Source: Reddybacter sp041622675 (GTDB taxonomy: Bacteria > Pseudomonadota > Gammaproteobacteria > Pseudomonadales > Porticoccaceae). From it: 47,814 nt of DNA. The notes under the pieces were generated by a model. That model was not told the origin of the DNA. It was given only the letters and a program-made list of their open reading frames with translations, and did no database searches. Numbering within the stretch: position 1 is the stretch's first letter; each line of letters begins with the position of its first letter. The stretch is from positions 1 to 47,814 of the forward strand of contig JBFJYH010000016.1 of assembly GCA_041622675.1 (NCBI GenBank), in the 5' to 3' direction. Below, one piece after another: positions 40,996 through 47,814 of the stretch. Made by a program: the position numbers and the translations under genes.

Positions 40996-43905
40996 CTACT
41001 GAGGATAGTGATAAAAACCCTCCGCCTTGGCCTTCAATATCTGGTGATCAACCCCCACTGGGCCACCTTGTTTATCCCTATCATCCAATGTTGTCACCCA
41101 CAGCGCCCTACTGCTTGCCCCCAGCAAGCGCCGGTAAGCATCGAGCAACTCAGCCTTATTCACCGCCCGCACCTGAGCGGCTAATTGCGGCCTAAAGTCA
41201 AAATCATTAAAGCCCAGCTGCAGCGATTCCCGGTAGCGTGCATTCAGTTCCGCCAGGCTTTTCGGAGTCTCTTCAATATTGACCAGAACCGAACGACGGT
41301 AGCGCTCTAACTCAGCCTCGCTTAAACCCTCGATCACCTGACCAAAACCGGCAATAAAACCGTTTATCTCAGCGCGCAATTGCTGTGCACTGACAACCGG
41401 CGATTGAATATAGAACATCAAGCCCGGCACCCTATGGCGATGGGCCAGGCGACTACCCACCACATAACCCAGTTTTTTCTCAGTGCGCATATCACTGTAA
41501 AACGGCGCCGACATCATGGTACTCAACACCGCCACCCGAGCCCGCTCCTGCAGGCTGTCAGTAGCGCCTTGAATATACAGCACAGCACTACTGTCATTGT
41601 GCTGAACGGGAATCTGCCGTAACGCTGCTTTTTTTGTGGGCTTTAATTTGAGAACGCTGTAGTCGAGATCAACATCACCCCCACTACCCAGCTGCAAGCG
41701 TTTAAGCGTGTGCAGAGTCATTTCTCTGGCCATTTCTGCGCTCAACACACCACCGGCATAAAATAAGCCATGGCCTTTATTAAAGAGACTGCCAGAGAAG
41801 TTTTTGATTTCGTCCAGGGTCACCGTTTCCAACTGCTCAGCCAAATCAATAACGGGACAATTGCCACGTAACAGCGGATCGAGTTGCGCCAAGACCTGGC
41901 GTATAGGCCACTGCTTTAAACTATTGCGCCCCTCGCGCACCAATTGCTCTCTAACTCGCTGAAAGCGCGTCTCATGCCAATCGGGTCCAGCCATTACCTC
42001 GAGAATACGATCCAATAACACAGCCTGCTTATCAGCGTAGCCAGCAATGGCAATAGCGATGCCATTACTCCAGCGCGACAGCCCATAACTGAGTCCCGCA
42101 AGGCGAGCGGCGTACAGACCGGCATCGAGCTGATCTTCAACAAGGGCGATATACAGTTCAACCATTGCCTGTGAACGGCAGCTCGCCATAACGGGAATAG
42201 CGAGCTTTGCGGCATAATTCGCCCGCGGGCTGGCAAATTGCGTATCGGAATAATGCCAAAGCTGAGCATTTGCAACGCCCTCTAGGGGTAGACGTACCGG
42301 GTTTTTCTGGGCACCACCCTTGCCACTGAGGGGAAAGCGCGACGGCAAAAACGCATTCGCCTTTGGCAAGCTCAGTTGGGCGCCCAAAGATAATGAGGTT
42401 CCCCCAGGCCCAGCCGACACCTCGCTTGCTAATATTTTATAGGGAGCGTCATACCACTGAGACAATTTATCGCCCGGCGCCAGTTCTGGTGCCACCCAAC
42501 TCACGAGGGCATTATCGGGACGTAGATAACTCGCATATTTCTCAATCACAGCCACATCAAAATCATCATTTAAAAAATGACCGCGGAGCACCTCCTGAGG
42601 TGGATATGTGTGCAGTGCGACACTCAATGCCTGTACATACGATGAGGCCGATGCTTTTTCCAAAAAGCGAAAAGCACTGTGCTGTAGCTCGGCCAATTCA
42701 TCATAGCGCCAAGCAACAACCCCCTTCTGAGTCGTCAACTGTAGCCATTGATAAAAGCCCTCAAGCACCTGTTGGCGCTCGACAATACCCTGCGGTGTCA
42801 GCCCAATGGAGACAGCAAAAGCGGCACCTTCACGCGAATCAAAGGCGGGGCCTGCACTGAGGTTTTCAACCAAACCCTGTGTTTTCATCACGGCAAGGAA
42901 GCTGCCCTCACTCTCACCACCGAGCAAATGGCCTAGAAATAACAGAGGCCCTTGGCGCCAATAGGTTTTAGCAGATGGCACCGGAAATAACAGATTTAAT
43001 TCGCGCTTTTCTTTTTCAGGCGTAATCATCACCTGCAACGGTAGGTCACCGGCAACAAAAAGTGGCTCACCCGACACGTCGACCTCTGTATTGCGATTGA
43101 CCACCGCACTGAAGCGCGACCTGACCGCTGTTTCAAGCTGGTCTAAAGATGCGCTGCCGAGCACCACCAAACTCATCAAATTAGCCGAATAATAGCGCTC
43201 ATAGAAGGCGATCAAATCGGGCCTTATTGGCCGCTCGTCATCGTTAACCAGTGTTTGCAAATTGCCGACAGAAAACTTCGCCAGTGGATGCTTCGGGTTG
43301 AGTAGCTCAGACAACACATCCCATTCACGGCGGCTGTCATCCTTAATTTTTAGTTGGTACTCTGAATCTACCGCGTGGCGTTCACGATCAACATATTTAG
43401 CGTCAAAACGTGGTGCGACAAAAAACTGCGCGAAGCGATCCAGAGTGTCGAGTAAATAGGCTGAGTCAACATCAAAGAAATAGTTAGTCTGCTCAAGACT
43501 GGTATAGGCATTGTGCTGACCACCGTGTTCACTAATAAAGGCTTGGTACTCACCAGCCTCAGGGTATTTCTCGGTGCCTAGAAACAGCATGTGTTCAAGA
43601 AAGTGAGCTAAACCTTCGCGCGCGCTGGGGTTTTGAAAACTACCCACATGGACGTTGAGTGAAGCCGCACTCTTTTCAGCCTTAGGGTCGGAAACCAGCA
43701 GCACTTTCATTTTGTTGTCGAGCTGAAAATAGCGGTATTGACGCTCATCATTAGGACTGCGCAGCACTGCCACCTCACCGCCCTCGCTCGGGCTGCCCTC
43801 TTGCCACCAGCGCGTTTTATCCGCGCCATCATCAGCCCCAACTAACGTACTGACGAGCAGACAGGTGACAACAAAAATGGCATGCACAGCATTAATAAAT
43901 GGCAT
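40996..43905 (-). CDS. Insulinase-family (M16) zinc protease, periplasmic, pitrilysin-like
   Basis: This 969-residue protein has a signal peptide (hydrophobic residues 5-22, then VGADDGADK), so it is exported. The inverted zinc motif HFLEH lies in GLAHFLEHMLFLGTEKYPE, and the third ligand Glu is in ERHAVDSEYQ some 80 residues later. Four half-domains follow, as in pitrilysin/protease III (E. coli PtrA, 962 residues), which degrades oligopeptides in the periplasm. The C-terminal part includes KKLGYVVGSRLAHRHRVPGL, a conserved segment of the family. No partner gene is linked, though other exported peptidases (M13, M48) are also in the window. Confidence 0.93.
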   Translation of the reverse strand: MPFINAVHAIFVVTCLLVSTLVGADDGADKTRWWQEGSPSEGGEVAVLRSPNDERQYRYFQLDNKMKVLLVSDPKAEKSAASLNVHVGSFQNPSAREGLAHFLEHMLFLGTEKYPEAGEYQAFISEHGGQHNAYTSLEQTNYFFDVDSAYLLDTLDRFAQFFVAPRFDAKYVDRERHAVDSEYQLKIKDDSRREWDVLSELLNPKHPLAKFSVGNLQTLVNDDERPIRPDLIAFYERYYSANLMSLVVLGSASLDQLETAVRSRFSAVVNRNTEVDVSGEPLFVAGDLPLQVMITPEKEKRELNLLFPVPSAKTYWRQGPLLFLGHLLGGESEGSFLAVMKTQGLVENLSAGPAFDSREGAAFAVSIGLTPQGIVERQQVLEGFYQWLQLTTQKGVVAWRYDELAELQHSAFRFLEKASASSYVQALSVALHTYPPQEVLRGHFLNDDFDVAVIEKYASYLRPDNALVSWVAPELAPGDKLSQWYDAPYKILASEVSAGPGGTSLSLGAQLSLPKANAFLPSRFPLSGKGGAQKNPVRLPLEGVANAQLWHYSDTQFASPRANYAAKLAIPVMASCRSQAMVELYIALVEDQLDAGLYAARLAGLSYGLSRWSNGIAIAIAGYADKQAVLLDRILEVMAGPDWHETRFQRVREQLVREGRNSLKQWPIRQVLAQLDPLLRGNCPVIDLAEQLETVTLDEIKNFSGSLFNKGHGLFYAGGVLSAEMAREMTLHTLKRLQLGSGGDVDLDYSVLKLKPTKKAALRQIPVQHNDSSAVLYIQGATDSLQERARVAVLSTMMSAPFYSDMRTEKKLGYVVGSRLAHRHRVPGLMFYIQSPVVSAQQLRAEINGFIAGFGQVIEGLSEAELERYRRSVLVNIEETPKSLAELNARYRESLQLGFNDFDFRPQLAAQVRAVNKAELLDAYRRLLGASSRALWVTTLDDRDKQGGPVGVDHQILKAKAEGFYHYPQ

Positions 43906-43974
43906 AGAAAAAGTCCAAGATCAGTCTATAAATTGTTCACGAGAGAGCAGAAAATCATCAAGCCAGTGATCAAA

Positions 43975-45045
43975 TTAATCAGACACCAACTCTGGCGATT
44001 CATTGCGAGGCCAAGCGTTATAAAGCGCCTTGACTAGCGTCGCCAATGGGATGGCAAAAAACACGCCCCACAAACCCCATAAACCGCCGAACACCAACAC
44101 CGCGAGAATAATCAAAATGGGGTGGAGGTTAACCGCCTCTGAAAACAACAGTGGCACTAGTACGTTGCCGTCGAGAAATTGGATCAGGCTGTAAGCGAGG
44201 AAGAGCCAGAAAAAGTCGCCACTCCACCCCCACTGAAACAAACCCACCAAGACCACCGGCACGGTCACCACCGCCGCGCCAAGATAGGGAATCACCACCG
44301 ACAGGCCCACCATTAATGCCAGCAAAGCCGCATAATTAACACCCAGCAAGACAAAACAGACATACGTCGTGGCACCCACCAGCATCACCTCGATAGCCTT
44401 GCCGCGCACATAATTGGCAATTTGCACGGTCATTTCGCTCCATACCAGCTTCATCACCGGACGACGCTCAGGCAATAAAGAGGCGGCGCTGTGCATCAAC
44501 TGTTCGCGATCTTTGAGCATAAAAAATACTAGCAAGGGCACGAGCACTAGATAAACCAGCACCATCATCACACCCGGGAAAATACCCATAGAAAACCCCA
44601 GTGCCGCCTCCGCAAACTGAGCAGATTCCTTTTGCACATAGGCAATAAACTCAGCCAAGCGGGCTTCAGAAATTAAATGGGGATAACGCTCCGGCAACAG
44701 TAAAACCACCTCTTGCCAATGCACAATCATGCCCGGCACTTCCTTTAACAGACGGCTCATTTGCTCAATTACAATGGGAAAAAGAAAAATAACCACCACA
44801 AAAAACAAGCTAATAAAGGTGCAGAACACCAAGACGACCGCCACAAAATGCGGAAAGTGCCAACGTTTGAGTAAATTCACCACCCCTTGTAACAAAAAAG
44901 CCAGGACCAGCGCGGCCAGAAACGGGGCTAAGACCTGCCCCATGGTAACGATAACCAGCAAAGTGGATGCGATCAGAAGAACCAGCAACACCGCCTCTTC
45001 GTCAGCGAAATAGCGGTTAATCCAGCTATCAACAATTTTCCACAT
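43975..45045 (-). CDS. AI-2E transporter family (PerM-like) membrane protein
   Basis: This is a 356-residue integral membrane protein with about eight hydrophobic segments, including a strongly hydrophobic pair near residues 20-50 and a re-entrant stretch (GVNYAALLALMVGLSVVIPYLGA). The family signature LDGNVLVPLLFSEAVNLHPILIIL is clear, followed by GGLWGLWGVFFAIPLATLVK. Family members are called AI-2E transporters or PerM permeases; substrates are mostly unproven. The adjacent, divergent bepA-like gene reproduces the perM-bepA arrangement of E. coli, which supports orthology. It starts at ATG 45045, and the 207-bp divergent space holds both promoters. Confidence 0.9.
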   Translation of the reverse strand: MWKIVDSWINRYFADEEAVLLVLLIASTLLVIVTMGQVLAPFLAALVLAFLLQGVVNLLKRWHFPHFVAVVLVFCTFISLFFVVVIFLFPIVIEQMSRLLKEVPGMIVHWQEVVLLLPERYPHLISEARLAEFIAYVQKESAQFAEAALGFSMGIFPGVMMVLVYLVLVPLLVFFMLKDREQLMHSAASLLPERRPVMKLVWSEMTVQIANYVRGKAIEVMLVGATTYVCFVLLGVNYAALLALMVGLSVVIPYLGAAVVTVPVVLVGLFQWGWSGDFFWLFLAYSLIQFLDGNVLVPLLFSEAVNLHPILIILAVLVFGGLWGLWGVFFAIPLATLVKALYNAWPRNESPELVSD

Positions 45046-45252
45046 ACTTTATCCTTTAAACATTGCGTACTAAGCTCTTCACTATAGAACCAGCCTTTGC
45101 GACAGGTGACTGAACTGAGACCCATAATAATAGTCGAAGCCTTGACTAGCGATACATTAGACTGCAAATACACAAAATTTGTTCAGCTTTGCTCAACTAC
45201 GTTCAATAAAGAACGTTAGAACTCAGCTCACAGCCATGGACGCTCAACTATC

Positions 45253-46722
45253 GTGCCATTTTCATTTCAAAAAACTTGCCTCGGCCTAGTCTGCTTTATC
45301 AGCTTTGCTCTGTTTCCTCTCACCACCAGCCAACAGACTCGAGCTAGTGACATCAAGTTGCCGATGCTCGGCGATACCACCTCAGGTATTGTTTCCCTGC
45401 AACAAGAGCACGAACTGGGCCGCGCCTGGCTGAAGATGTTTCGCAGCCAAGTCACCACCCACAACGATCCCTTGATCCAAGACTATATCGAAAAGTTAAT
45501 TTACCACTTAGCCAGTCATAGCGAACTCGTCGATCGACGGCTCGAACTCGTCCTTATCAACAACCCCACCATGAACGCCTTTGCCGTACCCGGTGGTGTC
45601 GTCGGTGTACATACCGGCCTATTTCTCTACGCTGAAAATGAGGCGCAACTGGCCTCGGTACTAGCTCACGAGCTGGCTCATCTTAGCCAACGCCACTTCG
45701 CTCGCAACTTAGCCAACCAAAAAGCCAGTTCCTATACCTCAATGGCGGGCATGCTGGTAGGCCTGATCCTCGCGGCAACGGTGGGCGGTGATGCAGGCAT
45801 GGCGGCCATGACAATGTCCCAAGCGTCGGCCATGGACAGCAGCCTGCGCTTTTCTCGCCAGTACGAACAAGAAGCCGATCGCCTGGGTATCGATACCCTC
45901 TACCGCGCCGACATGGACCCAAATGCCGTGCCCGCCATGTTTGAACGTATGCTGGCAGCGACACGCTATATCGGTCGTCGTCCGCCGGAATTTTTACTGA
46001 CTCACCCCCTGTCAGAAAAACGCGTGGCCGATGCCCGTGGCCGCACCAGCCAACTGCCCCCACGCTACTACCCCGACAATCTCGACTACCATTTAATTCG
46101 CACTCGCGCTTTAATCGCCATCGACGGCAATGCCCAGCGCTCCATTAATCGTTTTAATAATGAGCTGCAGGGGCACTCACTATCGAGCGAAGCTGCAACC
46201 TATGGCTTAGCCCTGGCCCAGTCTGCTGCAGGTCGACACCAAAAAGCCCGAAAAAACCTTCAAAGTTTGCTCGACAAATCACCCCAACGGTTTATTTACC
46301 GGTTCAGCGCTATCGAATTAGACCGCGCCAGTGAAAATTTTGAGCGCGCCTTTGCCAACATCGACAAACTCAACCAAGACCACCCCAACAGCTACCCACT
46401 TAAAACGGAGCTGGCAGAAACCTTGCGGCAAAATCGGCAGTACGCAAAGTCCGAACAAGTGTTAGAAGGCCTCACTCAACAGCGCCCCACTGACCCGAAT
46501 GTATGGTTCGAACTAGCGGAAACCAGCGGGCTTGCTGGAGATATACCCGGGGTACATATTGCCCGAGCGGAATACTACATACTGACAGGCCTGTTCAAAA
46601 AAGCGCGCGAACAATTGAACTACGCCAAAAAGCTGGTACACCAGAACTTCAAGTTAACGGCTGTTATCGACCAACGTTTACTCGATTTACATGCCATGGA
46701 GACGAAGATGAAAAAACTATAG
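45253..46722 (+). CDS. bepA: M48-family periplasmic metalloprotease with TPR repeats (BepA-like)
   Basis: This is a 489-residue protein with a Sec signal peptide (LGLVCFISFALFPLTTS, processed near RAS) and thus periplasmic. The M48 zinc motif HELAH occurs in VLAHELAHLSQRH, and the third ligand in EQEADRLGIDTL. A TPR-type C-terminal half of about 200 helical residues follows. BepA in E. coli assists or degrades outer-membrane assembly intermediates such as LptD. Length, signal and the divergent PerM-like neighbour fit it. The start codon is GTG 45253; no in-frame ATG lies upstream near it. Confidence 0.9.
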   Translation: MPFSFQKTCLGLVCFISFALFPLTTSQQTRASDIKLPMLGDTTSGIVSLQQEHELGRAWLKMFRSQVTTHNDPLIQDYIEKLIYHLASHSELVDRRLELVLINNPTMNAFAVPGGVVGVHTGLFLYAENEAQLASVLAHELAHLSQRHFARNLANQKASSYTSMAGMLVGLILAATVGGDAGMAAMTMSQASAMDSSLRFSRQYEQEADRLGIDTLYRADMDPNAVPAMFERMLAATRYIGRRPPEFLLTHPLSEKRVADARGRTSQLPPRYYPDNLDYHLIRTRALIAIDGNAQRSINRFNNELQGHSLSSEAATYGLALAQSAAGRHQKARKNLQSLLDKSPQRFIYRFSAIELDRASENFERAFANIDKLNQDHPNSYPLKTELAETLRQNRQYAKSEQVLEGLTQQRPTDPNVWFELAETSGLAGDIPGVHIARAEYYILTGLFKKAREQLNYAKKLVHQNFKLTAVIDQRLLDLHAMETKMKKL

Positions 46723-46753
46723 CCCTTGGAACGTCTCTATTTCATCCTACAAT

Positions 46754-46773
46754 AGTGCAGCGGCGCTTTTTTT
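46754..46773 (+). terminator. Weak intrinsic terminator after bepA
   Basis: A 5-bp stem AGTGC/GCGCT (with one T-G pair) around a 4-nt loop is followed by six T. It lies about 30 bp past the bepA stop. The stem is short, so the call is tentative. Confidence 0.4.
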
Positions 46774-46913
46774 ATGAACCGACCCCGCGCTTAGCTGCCC
46801 AGTTAAAATTTGAGCAGTGCGCATAAAGCTTCATCCTCCCGCCTCGCCTCAACTCTTTCAATTGAGCACAACCCTGGCCCAGCAAAACAGCTGCCCCACC
46901 AAACCAGAAGATA

Positions 46914-47429
46914 TCAAGCCGCCAGATTACGATTGCCACAACCTAAAGCACCGGCATTGCGCACTTCACCAAGGGGTTGCAGAGTCGCCTCCATTTCACC
47001 GACAAGCTCATCGTCACCGCCGGTGTGCAAAATAAGACTGGCCTCGCGAGCATTGACAATATGGCCTTCAAACGGTGCCTCCATAACGCGCACCCCACGC
47101 TTTGCCCCCTCGGCGCCAAGGTGCTGAATAGCCGCAGTTGAAGTGGTCGACATATCGATATAAATCGAACCCTCGGTCAGATTATGAAACAAACCATCGT
47201 CACCCAGCACCAGCTCCTCAACTTGCTGCTGACCGGGCAAACAAGTAATCACCACATCGCAAAGCGCTGCAATTTCTTTCACCGTATCAACCCACTCGGC
47301 GCCCTGTTGCTCAAGGTTAGCAGCCAGCGCACGCTCCCGATCGTGAATCACCACCTTTGAACCCGCGGCCAGCAAATTAACCACCATGGGATTACCCATG
47401 CGACCGAGACCAATAAAACCTATTTTCAT
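46914..47429 (-). pseudogene. 3'-truncated 3-hydroxyisobutyrate-dehydrogenase-family gene
   Basis: The start ATG 47429 has GGGGAG eight bases upstream and gives MKIGFIGLGRMGNPMVVNLLAAG, the NAD(P)-binding signature of the family. The segment EAPFEGHIVNAREASLILHTGGD is the conserved stretch before the hinge. The frame stops after 171 residues at GALGCGNRNLAA, just before the catalytic Lys (GxxxKxxNN) and the whole C-terminal helical domain, against about 290 residues in complete members. Neither other frame continues the missing domain toward bepA. This is most likely a deletion remnant, though a short NAD-binding protein may still be made. Confidence 0.65.
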
Positions 47430-47579
47430 AATGACGACTCCCCTACTAGTATTTTTGTCTGTTAGTTTGTCATTTATCGTCGGCAAAGTAAGCCCAAGTA
47501 TTCGTGAACTAACTAACATTTAACAGTAATTAGTCTCCTTAACGCCCATACCCCGGGTTTTGATTACCCATCCTCGGCC

Positions 47580-47608
47580 TTGTGACGCTGAGTGCCTTAC
47601 GCCATAAT
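47580..47608 (+). promoter_or_regulatory. Putative sigma-70 promoter of the slyD-like gene
   Basis: TTGTGA at 47580-47585 and CATAAT at 47603-47608 are separated by 17 bp. They lie about 75 bp upstream of the isomerase start. Both hexamers differ from consensus at one or two positions. Confidence 0.6.
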
Positions 47609-47686
47609 TGTGATCTGACGCCAGTTCAACCCCCAGTGTTGCTCTGCGCCTTTCAACATACCACTCTTTTCTATTGGCCCCCTGTT

Positions 47687-47814
47687 ATGAGCATTGCAAT
47701 CAAGTCTGTTGTTTCCATCCATTACACTTTAACTGATGAAAACGGCGAAGAAATCGACGCCTCCACCGAGCGCGAGCCCCTAGTCTATCTACACGGCGCC
47801 GGTAATATCATTAA
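47687..47814 (+). CDS. FKBP-type peptidyl-prolyl isomerase, SlyD-like (partial, C-terminus outside window)
   Basis: ATG 47687 opens a frame that runs to the window edge, giving the first 42 residues. They read MSIAIKSVVSIHYTLTDENG, then EEIDAST and PLVYLHGAGNII. This is the N-terminus of SlyD-type FKBP isomerases, where the FKBP strand is followed by the insert-in-flap domain; E. coli SlyD has the similar LVSLAYQVRTEDGVLVDES. The domain order after this point cannot be seen. Such proteins fold proline-containing chains and some bind nickel through a His-rich tail. Confidence 0.85.
   Translation, partial: MSIAIKSVVSIHYTLTDENGEEIDASTEREPLVYLHGAGNII

Noticed and set aside
1..47814. CRISPR arrays, rRNA genes and insertion sequences
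   Set aside because: No regularly spaced repeats, rRNA-like sequence or transposase genes with terminal inverted repeats were seen.

Overview
The window reads as chromosomal DNA of a Gram-negative gammaproteobacterium, probably marine. The evidence is the queA-tgt-secD-secF order, the perM-like/bepA-like divergent pair also known from E. coli, an E. coli-type aceE-aceF pyruvate dehydrogenase operon, lipoprotein signal peptides and an FKBP (SlyD-type) isomerase. No genus is assigned; that would need a search.

Left part (1-26.3 kb) is ordinary core genome. It holds a partial D-2-hydroxyacid dehydrogenase, an acyl-CoA dehydrogenase, divergent glycerol genes (glpD/glpK), a CvfB-like S1 protein, a large multi-PAS histidine kinase followed by an HD-GYP response regulator, two DEAD-box RNA helicases, a DUF1415 protein, a CaiB-type CoA transferase, a YaiI-type protein, a DoxX protein, a lipoprotein M13 peptidase, and the queuosine/translocase cluster queA-tgt-secD-secF, which has no room for yajC.

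The centre (26,417-35,347) is an integrated mobile element of about 8.9 kb. It sits in the 3' end of a tRNA-Leu(CAA) gene and is bounded by a perfect 57-bp direct repeat. Its backbone is a DUF4102-type tyrosine integrase, a translationally coupled unknown gene, an AlpA-like regulator and an HUH rolling-circle Rep-like protein. Matching tandem ATGTAGAC repeats lie near both ends and look like integrase arm sites. Between Rep and the left end are five same-strand genes separated by integron attC-like sites: a PIN-like protein, a trypsin-like protease, a GNAT acetyltransferase, a two-helix membrane protein and a class D (OXA-type) beta-lactamase. No integron integrase is visible, so this resembles a cassette cluster lacking intI carried inside a small satellite-like element. 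It is the most interesting part of the window.

Right part (35.5-47.8 kb) returns to core genes: a secreted cyclase-family hydrolase, aceF and aceE, a periplasmic M16 protease, a PerM-like permease divergent from a BepA-like M48 protease, a 3'-truncated hydroxyisobutyrate-dehydrogenase-like gene, and the start of a SlyD-type isomerase with a good promoter. All functions are read from motifs and family knowledge; no searches were run.
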